A stretch of 64,000 bases of DNA from assembly GCA_900491605.1 (NCBI GenBank), contig UESW01004353.1, positions 822,526-886,525 on the forward strand, read 5' to 3'. A program made the translations under genes and the position numbers. Positions 22,240-33,419 of the stretch are shown piece after piece (the stretch's first letter is position 1; each line of letters begins with the position of its first letter). The notes below the pieces were generated by a model. It was not told where the DNA came from. It worked only from the letters and a program-made list of their open reading frames with translations, and did no database searches. This stretch comes from Calamus simplicifolius (Eukaryota; Streptophyta; Magnoliopsida; Arecales; Arecaceae).

Positions 22240-23036
22240 GCAATCTTCTATCAAAAATAAATGAATACTGTGATGAATGGATTGAAACAAGATTCAATTG
22301 CAAGGCACACCTGCAAGTCCCCAGCGCTGATGGTGCTTTTGTGCCCTGTGAAATCTTGGCAATCGATTGCTCCCTGAATTCCAAATTTCAAGCACTATGA
22401 GTTAATAAAAGCTCTATCCATCTAATATTATCTTCACCTATGATTAAATTTCCCTCATGAATATTTATCACCTCCAGCATATATGTGGCAGCCTCAAAAC
22501 CTGCATATTTATCACAGAAGAGAAGAAGATCATGAAACAAAAAAATTCTAACAATGAGAGAGAATAAGCAACATTGATGAAGACGCAAACCTCTATGAGG
22601 ATGATCACGAAATGCAGCAGGTGGAAATGCTGCAGTAAGAAAACATTTATAAGAAATTCAAGAGCAAATTTAGTCAACAATCACCCATACCATAAGACAA
22701 GAATCTAATCAGCAAAGGCAAGAAAGAGAGAATAAATAATACAAACTCACCTAAAAACTCGAAGAACAGGACGAAAGGATCCAAGCTCATCAACTCTGTC
22801 CTGAAAAGCCCAAATCCAACAACTCCATCTGAGCTGTGAAACAAAGTTTGCTAATAAAGAGAGAAGAGAGGGATGGAATAAGATCATCACCTTCCAATGC
22901 TTCTTCTAAAAATGGCTCCCTCGCGCTCTTGTTGGGGATCGGCAAAGAGTTTGTTCAGCACGTATCTGGGCCTCTCAAAGTGCGGGCTGGACTCATGAGC
23001 CAACCCAGACTCAAGAACAGGGGTGGTGGTGCTCAT
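21509..23036 (-). CDS. Pirin-like protein (cupin superfamily), seven exons
   Basis: By eye the exons are 23036-22891, 22833-22751, 22629-22591, 22500-22472, 22373-22311, 22190-22087 and 21995-21509. All introns are GT/AG, all phases agree, and the total is 951 nt (316 residues plus stop). ATG 23036 is the only in-frame start: upstream in that frame a TAG is met near 23112. Pirins are nuclear or cytosolic Fe-binding bicupins linked to transcription and, in plants, to G-protein and quercetin-related roles; which applies here is unknown. The metal ligands are present: the two His of RDHPHRG (exon 3) and the His and Glu of IIHAEIP (exon 6). The C-terminus GPFVMNTKAEIEQAI...KNGFEKAKVWKS is a typical pirin ending. 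Residues around FVLFFEFLGAFPPAAF (exons 2-3) differ from the usual LDEF motif. The N-terminus is short, with no clear transit peptide. Confidence 0.9.
22209..22237. repeat. (TA)n microsatellite in a pirin intron
   Basis: About 14 TA units within the intron 22191-22310, just 5' (in gene sense) of exon 6. Likely length-polymorphic. Confidence 0.9.
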
Positions 23037-25171
23037 GTTATGGCTTCCCAAGGGAGAAGAGAGGAGGAAGGCCAAGAAATGGTGATGGCTGTTTTGATTG
23101 ATATGGATCTAATCAGGAGGTTAGAATTTATACAGGAGTACCACCTCCTCGTCATCGTGATCTGATGTGCATCTATAGATTTGTGCTAATCTTCCCGCTT
23201 GCATGATCTTTTTCTTTCCTTCTAAATATAATTAGGAAGGGGACAGAGAAGGCACCGGCTTCCTTTTGGAAGGCGTTGATCAACGGGAATTATTGAGACA
23301 TGAAGGAGGTGAGTTGGCCTTCCATAATAAAATATATGGTTCTTGGATTTGAATGGATGGTAATAAAAAAAATTCTATTCTAACCCCAAAGAAACTGAGG
23401 AGGATAATGATGTACAATGTTTCTAGTCTCTGTAACACATAAACAGGAAAGCATATAACAATATAAGAATATAATCTAGAAATCATATCAACATCTATGA
23501 ATGGAGTTCTCTAAACAATATAACAAATGTTTATCAGGGGCCAACTTAAATAGATTGAAATCTATTGGCACCATCACCTTCATCTTGAACAAGATACATA
23601 TTTGTGACTGAGCTTAGGTTGATCTGATAGTAATAGACTGGTCTCTGTCTGTTTTTTTTTTTTTTTTTTCCCATACTGTATCATTGGGTTATCCTAACAA
23701 CCAAACATGGATGCAAATGTGCAACCAGACAATTAATTTTGTTTTACTTTGTGCTGAAATATCTTAATCATTTAGTTTTATAATTCTGAAATCCTTTGAC
23801 TTTTCTATCGAAACTGTGATAGCCAGTGGTCACACCCTCCTCTGCTTCAATTCTTGGTGTTCTTTCCCACCGATTTTACTATTTTACCTAATTGGTGATT
23901 CTGCCATTATTCTTAAAGAGACAAAAAAAACATGAATTAATCACCCACCAAGATTATTTAGAAGCCAATAATTAAAAAATTCTCTGTACAACTAAGATGA
24001 TCATTTACTTCTGTCAAATAGGGATAGGATGAGTCTACACTTTTTTTTGTAAATTTAATTATGTTTTGTATCCAATTTTATTGACATAGATTTGATCCAG
24101 AGTTATAAATGGCTCCGAAATTACTTAGACCCAAATCTAACCCACCGTTGCTGTTCTCATTTTGTCATTTCTTTTTCTTGGAGGTCTGGAAGTTGACTGA
24201 TAGGGATCTTGGCCTCTATCAAACATTTGATCAATATGACTGCATTTTATTTTTATATTATTACATATGTAGATTAAATTGTTGATAGGCCAGCATATCT
24301 ATTTCCAAATTAGCAAAGGTTTAGCTTTCTAAGCAACTAATGAGCAAAGCATATCATCTCCCATAGCCTTAGAAACTTTAAATAGCTTGAATGCAAAATA
24401 AAACATAGTAAAAAGTTTGATAAAGGGGTTATATTGATCCTTTCACTGATATGCCTATTAATAATTATATAACATAATCATCACTTCAAGATTAATGAAT
24501 TAAAGAATAAACAACAATGACCATCATAAAAAAAGTGAAAGAAAATAATTATCATTGCTAAACAAAGATGGAAAGATACTGAGACAATTAAACAAATGCA
24601 TGAGAGACAATATGATTTTGCCAATCTGGGCTTTTCAGGTGTGGGAAACCTATAATATGGTGAGTCCCATGGTCTATGAATCTTTTTTTTTTCCCTCATA
24701 AATGTTGGATTGGATTGGGAATCTAATCCAATTTAATCTGAACAGTGATCCAAGCACAGCCATAATATGATTTAATTGCAGTGTTTAAGATATAGATTAA
24801 TCTAGTGCCATATCTTATCATAACTGTTCGGAGATAATACCAATCTAGTTGTTCTGTCATGAATGATGCATGTTATAAAGGATATTACACACTTGGTATT
24901 TAACTCATCTGAGAGAGTGCTAATGAGATTTCTCTCCATAGAGATTGCTTGAAAAGGAGTTTAGGAAAACAGAGGTGCTCCTCATTGTGTGATGAGAAAC
25001 AATCCAATTGTTATTTCCATTCTTCAGCTAGGAAAATTTCTTCCAGTATCACCAAAAATAATGCTTCTTGTGGATGACAAGAAGCAATCCTGCTGCTCTC
25101 TAATTAATCTTCCCATTTCATGGACAACTTGGAAGGCATCTCCCAAAAGGGCTAAAAATAGATCAGACACA
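23037..25171. other. Pirin 5' flank and intergenic sequence
   Basis: The first about 80 bp are probable pirin 5' UTR on the minus strand. Beyond that the sequence is AT-rich with a T-tract at 23651-23669 and no supported gene. Small ORFs (for example 24481-24699) have no recognisable domain. Confidence 0.55.
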
Positions 25172-25806
25172 GAATGTGATGACGCTCAATCACCTCTCCT
25201 GACGTCGGGAAGAGGCTCTTCTTCACCAGGTTACCTGCAGAAAAGTCCCAGGACCGGAGGGGTTCTCCGGTGGGACCCTCCGATGCCCAAGTTAGCAACT
25301 GAGGTCACAGCTGAAGAGGGGCTCGAGTGAGCCCTTTTTAGTATGAGAAAGGAGGTCTCCCGGAGGAGGGATTCCTTCCTGAATGCTAAGGCAGCGATTT
25401 TGGGATTATCGCGCATACCTGTTTGGTGAGTGGATTCACCTTTTTATAGGGGTTGACCCTGGCATGATCATGGGATTGCGTGAGGAGGGGATGTCTGCGG
25501 AGTTCAGTTGCATGAATCTGCGCTGGTTGGTGGGTCCTATCCATCGAAAGGGAGAAAGCGGCGGTTGGTGGGCTAAGTCCCATCAGCCAGCGGGGTTGTT
25601 GGGTTATCGGATCTGGCGCTGTCGGGCGCGCGTCAGAGAGGTTTCTTGAACCGCTGGGGCTGATCTGGCGGGAACTGGAAATCCCGTCTTATCAGGGCCG
25701 AGCCGGGTCGACCCGAGATGGCTGGGGCCCATCCCGCTGGCAAGGCAGTGCCGGGGCGGGGCCGAATCGATGGACTTGGAGGCTCGGGGCCGAGTCGGGC
25801 CGGCCG

Positions 25807-26095
25807 GGGATGGCCTTGGCCGACTCGACGGAACTGGAGACGCCGGGGCCGAGTCGGGCCGCCGGGGATGGCCTTGGCCGACTCGGCGGAACTGGAGACG
25901 CGGGGCTGAGTCGGCCGGCCGGGGATGGCCTTGGCCGACTCGACGGAACTGGAGACGCCGGGCCGAGTCGGGCGGTCGGGGATGGCCTTGGCCGACTCGA
26001 CGGAACTGGAGACGCCGGGGCCGAGTCGGGCCGGTCGGGGATGGCCTTGGCCGACTCGACGGAACTGGAGATGCCGGGGCCGAGTTGGGCCGGAG
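25807..26095. repeat. GC-rich minisatellite, about 57-bp unit, five copies
   Basis: Units start with 'ggggatggccttggccgact' near 25808, 25864, 25920, 25978 and 26037. It lies in the U3 of the solo LTR. Open frames across it are repeat artefacts. Confidence 0.85.
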
Positions 26096-26344
26096 AGTGC
26101 CGGGGCCGACTGGGAGGTGCCGGGCCGGTTGGGAAGTACCGGGGCCGACTGGGAAGTGCCGGGGCCGCTTGGCTTGGAGACGTAGGGGGCCGGCCAGGAG
26201 AGTGCCGGGGCCGACTGGGAGGTGCCGGGGCCGGCTGGGAAGTGCTGGGCTGCCTAGCTTGGAGACGTAGGGGGCCGCTAGGAGAGTGCCGGGGCCGACT
26301 GGAGGTGCCAGGGCTGCCAGTTTGGAGACGTAGGGGCGGCTAGA

Positions 26345-26900
26345 AGATGTCGGGGCCGGCTGGGTTGGAGGTGCCGGCCTTGGAGGTGTCGGCCTTTGGG
26401 GCCGTCGGTCTTGGAGCCATCGGTCTTGGAGGCATCGGCCTTTGGGGCCGTCGGTCTTGGAGGTGTCGGCCTTTGGGGCCGTCGGTCTTGGAGCCGTCGG
26501 TCTTGGAGGTGTCGGCCTTTGGGGCCGTCAGTCTTGCAGCCGCCGGCCTTTGGGGCCGTCGGTCTTGGAGCCGTCGGTCTTGGAGGCGTCGGCCTTTGGG
26601 CCGTCGGTCTTGGAGGTGTTGGCCTTTGGGGCCGTCGGTCTTGGAGCCATCGGTCTTGGAGGTGTCGGCCTTTGGGGCCGTCGGTCTTGGAGCCGTCGCC
26701 TTTGGGGCCGTCGGTCTTGGAGCCATCGGTCTTGGAGGTGTCGGCCTTTGGGGCCGTCGTCTTGGAGCCGTCGGTCTTGGAGGCGTCGGCCTTTGGGGCC
26801 GTCGGTCTTGGAGGTGTCGGCCTTTGGGGTCGTCGGTCTTGGAGCCATCGGTCTTGGAGGTGTCGGCCTTTGGGGCCGTCGGTCTTGGAGGTGTCGGCCT
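26345..26900. repeat. GC-rich short tandem array, 15-18-bp unit
   Basis: Dozens of 'gtcggtcttggag' words arranged in a higher-order pattern with 'gtcggcctttggggcc'. All six frames stay open for long distances, which explains the repetitive predicted proteins at 26278-27051. Non-genic. Confidence 0.85.
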
Positions 26901-26947
26901 TCCAAAAATTTTTATTTTTCATGGGGTCAACTGGCCCCATCAGAATG

Positions 26948-28752
26948 GAAATGGACTGAATATCAATGCATTTATATCAATTTTATTTTTATTTAACAAA
27001 TATGGATATTATAAAAATTTATATCCATATTTTTTTGTAAATAGATATTGATAAAAAATTAGACATTAAAATATTGATTAAATAGGATTATAAGAAGATC
27101 CAGATAGATCACATAATTATCTATCCATATTCATATTTATTTTTTCTTTTGATGAAATTGAATACAACTATAGATATGAGCTAGATGGATATGGATACAA
27201 ATAAAAATACGAGCCAAATTTTAAAATTTATATTCATATTCTAATAGATTATTCACATATGGATCCACTTTTGCCTGTATCTTCTTTTCAAGACAACATT
27301 CCATCATTAAATATTAGCCTGATGGATACAGATACAAATGCAAATATTCGTCAGATACTCAAATTTATATTTACATTTGAATTGATTTGCATATGGTTCC
27401 ACTTCCACCCGAGCCAACATTCCACCATCAAGATCAAGAAAATCAAGATCAAGAATCAATTATTTCAATCTCATGTACGTATTCTTTGTCCCTCGTAAAT
27501 ATTAAAGCTCAATTTTTTTCCCCACTTGACCTGATCTATAAAGAAAAATCACAAATCTGGATCTTGAACGGTAGAGTTTCATGATCCACCGAGCTGCCAT
27601 CTAGATCTCACATCAAAAGAAGGTTGACAACCTGGAAAGCCCATTTTAAGTTGATCTTGGGGTAGGTAAAGAGAGCATGCCTGTCGGCTTAATCACAACC
27701 CATTAAGATCGCGTTTGGATTATTGGATTGGATAGGATTGGATGTGCCTAATTCAACATTTGGAAGGCAAGAAAAAGGAGTTGTATACCATTGGCTCCAC
27801 CAAAATGTTGATTTGGTATGATTAAAAAGGCTAGATTGCCAAACCCAAGGAGTTTGGGATTGGAAAGCTAGTGAAATTGGATCAGCAATTCAATCCCATC
27901 TCAATCTAGCTTGAATGTGAAACATGCTATAACAATAATTAAAACTATTCCCTGGTAGGTAAGTTTTATGAAAAAGTCGGTCAATTTTTTTTAGCCAACT
28001 AATCCATATTCTCTTGCTTTGGTCATAAGTATCAAGTAGATAAGTTAAATTCTCATAAACATCATTTATCCATAAAATAGGAGGAAGGTTCATCTAGCAA
28101 GAAGATGAATAAGATGATTTTCCATTAGCTAGGTAACATACTTCTTTTTTTATTACTAAAATATCTCTATCTCTTCTCACGACCCTTGCTTATTCTCTTT
28201 ATATGCAATAAACCCTATTTTAGGAGCCACTACTATAATTTTTATCTATTTTTAGCTAAAAGATTGATAAATATTGATAATTAGTCTAACAATTTTTTTC
28301 ATCACTATATTTTTCTTCATCAATTTTTTTTATATTATTAAAATTTTCTCTTTTCTTTGTCCTCGCTATCTAGGCTTCTTGGGAAGGAGTCAAGTAGCAA
28401 GATCAAGAAAATCAAGACCAAGGATCGGTGGATTTGACCTCATGTAAGTACTACCCATAACATGTTAGTAATAATAACTTTCTGATGCTACCACATTATA
28501 CCCTAGCCCATACCATGTTAACATATTCCAAAAAATTTCTAGCATTCCATAAATTCAAATTCAAAGCAAGTGCTGCATAGGAAAGGCCTATAAGATTTTT
28601 TTTCAAAAAAAAAGTTAAAACTCTGGCTTTTTCACTGAATGAAACACTTCTTTTGCCCTAAAATTTTGCAATTATGAATTTATTCAAGAGACAATGGTTA
28701 TCATCTCATGATTAAATGTCATATTATTTGGATAGAGAAATGATTAACTAAA
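26948..28752. other. AT-rich intergenic sequence, no gene seen
   Basis: Contains repeated 'atatggata' words (26990-27260) and a diverged direct repeat of about 55 bp, 'gatcaagaaaatcaaga' at 27428 and 28401. Small ORFs only. Confidence 0.55.
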
Positions 28753-28757
28753 GGTAT

Positions 28758-31207
28758 TATTGTTACCAGATCATCTCCTTGAGTATCCGCGAGCATTCAA
28801 TCACCTTCTCCGATGTGCCGAGGATCCTTTGGCAGACTTCGCTCGATCAGGAGCCTGCAAAAAGCCTCAGGGACCGAAGATTCCGATGAGAACCCTCTAA
28901 CGCTTAAGTCAGTGCTATGGGCAACAATCATGAGCTTGAGAAAGCTCGAAAGAGAAAGAGGCTTAGAGAAGAGCTTTCTGTAAGCAAGTATAAGCGTTTA
29001 GGAGTATTATGAATTGTTACCTATCGGGGTCCTTCTTACCCATTTTATAGATGCTTGAGCCTTGTCATCTAGCGATGGAATGAATCACGTGGAGCCTCAT
29101 GATGGAGGATGACTTTGGGGATGGATGGTGATTTTTTGGATGGAATGTCATGATGGATGATAACTTCTAGGCTCATCTGATCTGAGTGATTGGTACTCCA
29201 TAACAGATGATGACTTTAGTGGGGTTTGTCCCATCAGAATGAGTCTGTGAGACTTGAGGTGTGATCACTTGTCAGAGCATTTATGATGATGGCAATAATA
29301 GTGAGTCTTGCTTCTTAGTGGCATGTCAGAGCTTAAAGATAATGACTGCATAGTTGGTGGGTCAAGTCCTATCAGAGTGGGTGATCATTATGATGCTTGT
29401 CAGATATACCTCTCATATTGTACATCGCTATATGGACAATGATGGAATGTGGCACGTGGGCCTTACAATGTGGCTGCTGGGATCAAGCAGGGGTAAAAGT
29501 CCTGCTCTATGTTGTCCTTCCCCTCGTGCTCTTGTTGTCCTTCCCTCGCATGTATAGGCTGGTGATGGATGTCTAGCTAGCTAGTAATATTCCCGAGGAA
29601 CTCCACATCGATCTCATCGTGGTTGATCCTTTCTCTCTCCCTTGGAGGTGGATCTCGTCCTTTCTATTCTGACAGCATTGCCATTGCCGCCTTGGAGCTA
29701 CCTAGAGAGGCACATTCATGTCCCGCCCCATTGGAAACTCAGGTCTGCATGAGTCCATCGGGGACGCCGGCAAGCTTGAAGGCATTGGGAAGCATCAATG
29801 GAGCCAGGAGCTAGACGTGGAGTCAGGGCTGATGCCATGAAAGGCCGAGGATGCCTGGATGATTGAGTCGAGGCCGTGGAGTCGGATGCCAACTGCATGG
29901 AGTCGGGAGTCGACTGGGACGAAGAGAGCCAGAACGTGTAGCAAAGATGAGGGAGTCGGGATGGACCAAAGGTCTCTCGTATGGGGGTGGTTGAGCAGAG
30001 TCCGACACCCGATGCTAGGCTAGGACAAAGTCGGGGAAGACCGGGGACTACCGGGAGCCGAGGTCGAAAGCTGGAAGCAGGGCCAAGGCGAAGCTATGTT
30101 CGAGAGTAGGGGACGAAGCCAGAAACGGGGACCATCGTTGGGAAGATCAGTATGGAGCCTAGAGTCAGTTGATGACCAGCTCCCTCTTTGAAATAAAGGC
30201 TGGGGACCCAACTCTAGTGTGCAGCAGAGAGAGAGATGGGGTCCTTTTCCTGGTGCTGGATTAGGGTAGCCGACGGTGCTAGGACTGGAGGTCGGGACAG
30301 AGCCGGGTTGTCGGGTTCTAGAGGTGGTCGAGAGCAGGACAGCTGGGAGTCGAGCTATTGGGAAGGAGCCTGGAGCTATGGGAGGAGCTGAGACGAGCAA
30401 CTTTGAGAATTGGGGTGAGGTGTCGGCTGCTGGAGTCTATTCCATGGAGTCCGAGGTGGCTGGGAGCTGAAGCTAGTAGTATGGAGAGGACCAAGATGGT
30501 GGAATGGGATCCAGTAGCCTGGTGCCGAATCGAGACACCCATGGGAGAGAAGTCGAAGCAGACTCGGGCATCGGGATGGAGCTGGGAGTTGGAGTCCCTT
30601 GTCTTGGTTTCCTTATCTCTTATGCCTGTCTGCCACATTACCAACGTACTCATGTATGTACACAAGGAGCCCAGGAGAGTAATGTGGCTGCCATGACATG
30701 CATGCATGCAGGAGGCCAAGGGGTGTAATCATGGCACATCCTTTTGATGGAAGTAAAGGTTGGGGTTATCAGTTCACTGTCAACCTGCTTGGGCCACACT
30801 CATAATCGGTCAACATGACCACTTTAGGCAGTCTGATTCTGTTGACTGGGATGAGGGACAGAGGTGGCCTGGTGAAGCCGGGAGTCCGAAGGCAGGACAA
30901 AAAGCTAGAGTTGGAGCCAAAGAAAAGACTGGGAGTTGAGGTCGACGAGGACCAAGCCCAACAAGGATCGCCATGACCAATGAGAGCGAGTCGAGGCCGA
31001 GTAGGAGAGGCCAATACAGAAGGCTGAGGCTGAGTTCGGAGGTTGAGTCTGGAGGATGAGTAGAAAGAGGCCGACTCCGGAGGTCGAGTAGGAAGAGACC
31101 GAAAGGTCGAGGCCAAGTTCGAAGGCCGATCGAGTAGAAAGAGGCTGACTCCGGAGGTCGAGTCTGGGTGCGATTACCATAGCCTATGGGGTTTATTGGC
31201 CACACCA
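28758..31207 (-). repeat. Gypsy LTR (best-preserved copy of the family)
   Basis: Uninterrupted reference for the remnants at 1888-9733 and 11155-12398. A minus-strand TATA lies at plus-strand 'cattttatagatg' near 29042. G-rich U3 sequence (29600-31190) opens long but repetitive-looking frames that I do not call as genes. Confidence 0.65.
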
Positions 31208-32394
31208 CCCTGACATCGCGCATGTTCGCGCATCCGCAGGGCCGAGTGCGAATGAGATTGGCCGCGGTGGAGATGGGCCGAGGCCGATGCCGAAGCCGAA
31301 GCCGATGCCGACGCCGAGACCGACACCAAGACCGAGGTGGGCCATCGCCGATGCCGAGATCGAGGTGGGCCGCTACTAAGATGAGCCCAAGGCCGAATGG
31401 GGCGAGTGCCGGGGTCGGCAAGGCATGAGCAGGACTGGGCAGTACATGTGCAGCGAGCGTGCATGGTTGAGTTGAGGTTCGTGACCCAGACCGGGTGCAG
31501 CACAGGCGAGCGGGCCAGGCGAGCGAGTGCGCAGGTCGGACGCGACAGGCGTGGGCGCACGTGAGACTGGACGTGACATGTGCTGGACGCAAGTGCAGAG
31601 GTGATGCGGTGCTCGGGAAACTGTACGGTGCGTGCGGGCATGTTGACGAGTGAGCGGTACGGAGCGAGACGGACCGAGACGAAAGTGTAGGATCGGGCGG
31701 ACGCTAGCTTGCGCCGGAGCAGCGTACAAGCTAGGCATGCGCAGGACGATGCGCATAGCTGAAGTGATTAGCAAAGCACATGTAATCTAACATAGTGGCT
31801 GGTTGCAAATAGTCAAAGAGGGTTTGATAACCTAAGTTAGATGAGGTTTAGTGAGATGGTGCTAGGCGTGTTAGCTAAAGCATGTGAGGCTGAACCGTGT
31901 ACATGTGTGCAGTCCAATTGAAGTCCCAGAATCCATTATATATGTAGGGGGGGGGGGGGGGGGGGGGCTTGGATGTAAAGGGGAGGGAGGCTAATCATTC
32001 AGAAAGGGAAGAGAGGCGATTCTTGTGGAGAGGATCCGGTGGGATTCTTGAGGGAGTCGTGTGCCTTCTTGGAGGAAGGTAGCTGTAATCCAAGTGTGTT
32101 GGAATGAAAGTCTTTTTCCGTTCCATTGTAAGCCTTGAAGGTGTGTGCATGGAGGCTGAACCTTGTGGAAGAAAGCTGGGTTAGCGCAGCCCAGCTAACC
32201 AGCAAGAAGATCTCTAAAAGAGCTGATTCTAGATTCGGAAATAGAGGTTCTTGGACGTGGCTCGAAGAGGATTTGAAGCACTGCTGGATGGAAGGCTGGC
32301 TAAGGCGGGCGCAGCCTTAGCGCCGCACACCTTTGGAAGACCACTTTAAGAAAGAAAGTGGGAGATATCCGCTGTGAATTCTAGGGGTATGACA
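31200..32394 (+). repeat. 5' LTR of gag-only element
   Basis: About 1,195 bp, matching 35572-36761. A TATATATG at 31937-31944 is followed at once by a run of 21 G (31947-31967), where the other LTR has eight G. Confidence 0.85.
31937..31967 (+). promoter_or_regulatory. LTR TATA box followed by G21 tract
   Basis: The tatatatg word is the only TATA-like site in the LTR at the expected place between U3 and the G-poor transcribed part. The poly-G run directly 3' to it could form a quadruplex and is expanded relative to 36323-36330. Confidence 0.5.
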
Positions 32395-32395
32395 G

Positions 32396-32407
32396 TGGTA
32401 TCAGAGC
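32396..32407 (+). other. Primer-binding site of gag-only element
   Basis: TGGTATCAGAGC one base after the LTR end (GACA), matching the Met-tRNA 3' end. Confidence 0.85.
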
Positions 32408-33419
32408 TTGGAGGTTTCATTGGGTGATTCCTAAGTTCTGGTTCATATGCAGCCAAGAATCACTCGGCTGGGTGGTTTTGATCTAGCTGGGAGTTGCGTG
32501 GACGGCTGGGAGTTCTTGGAGGAGTTCCAGATCGAGGCTGATGGAGAAGGGAACCCTTGAGCGGTGCTTTTGAGGCCTAGGACGATTTGGAAGGTGCTGG
32601 TATCAAGAGACTTCATCCGGGTTGCAGGGTTGGAATTCTTGATTGCAAATCAGACAGCTAGGAGCAATTTGAGTAGCTGAAGGTTCTTGGAGCATTTCTG
32701 GATCAAAGTTGGTGAAGAACCAGAGCTTTGATCGTTGTTCTTGGGTGTGGAACCGATCTGGAAGGTGCCGGTAGCAAGAACTTCAATCTAGGCTGCTGGA
32801 TTGAGAGTTCTTGATGGTATTCAGATGGTTGGAAGCTTTTTGGAGGTGTTTCTGATTGAAATCAGTGAGTGATTCCATCTTCCCCACCAAGTTCTTTGTT
32901 GATTGTTGGCGAGAGCTGGAATCAGATTTGAATTGCTTGAGTTCTTTGCATTTCATATTGGTTAAATCTGAAATTTCTGGGAAGTATTTGGACTGGATTG
33001 TTGTTTGATCAATACCGGTGTATGCTATCAAATCCGGAAGCAAAAGGGGTTTGACTCTGGGTTCAAAACTACTAGAATAGAGTTCTGAGTTTTCTTGGAG
33101 CTTGGTGTTGCTGGAGTTTTGGTTTGCATTGTGTTGACTGAGAGAATCAAGGAGCTGGCAGGGAGTCCAGGTGATTCTGAGTTTCTGGACTCGGTCCCAG
33201 AATTGCTTTGAAGTCAGTCCCAGAAGGAGGCCGTGTGGTGTCTATTTGGGCAAAGGATTGATTGCTGATTGAATATCTGGATTTGGAGAAGGAAGTGGAC
33301 GGTTTCTTGGAGGTTTTCTTGGAAGATTTTTGGAGGTTGTGAAGTCTTGAAGGAACGTTTGAAACCTGAATTCAAGAACCAGAAATCTGGTTTGCTGGGA
33401 GCTTTTTAACGGTGCAGCC

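Larger units (their letters stand above)
25177..26942 (-). mobile_element. Solo gypsy LTR with TSD GAATG
   Basis: 1,766 bp beginning TGATGACG and ending GGCCCCATCA, flanked by GAATG at 25172-25176 and 26943-26947. A minus-strand TATA (plus-strand tttttatagg near 25439-25448) puts U3 on the right and U5 on the left, so the LTR reads right to left. No PBS, polypurine tract or coding region adjoins it, as expected after LTR-LTR recombination. It is distantly related to the LTR at 28758-31207 (shared 'gttggtgggctaagtccca'-type block near 25562). Its U3 is filled by GC-rich tandem repeats. Confidence 0.85.

Noticed and set aside
22887..23075. Pirin start at a TTG upstream of 23036
   Set aside because: Not an ATG; the first in-frame ATG is at 23036 and gives a complete, in-phase gene.
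25718..26343. Gly/Arg/Pro-rich frames
   Set aside because: Produced by the 57-bp minisatellite of the same LTR; no domain, no splice logic.
26278..27051. Long overlapping frames on both strands encoding repetitive proteins
   Set aside because: They lie on a GC-rich 15-18-bp tandem array in the U3 of a solo LTR; all frames are open because the repeat has few stops.
27428..28455. Diverged 55-bp direct repeat as flanks of an insertion
   Set aside because: Too diverged for a target duplication, and no element ends lie just inside it.
30810..31774. Frames up to 260 residues on the minus strand
   Set aside because: GC-rich LTR sequence; the same pattern repeats at 35438-36158 in the other LTR of the gag-only element.
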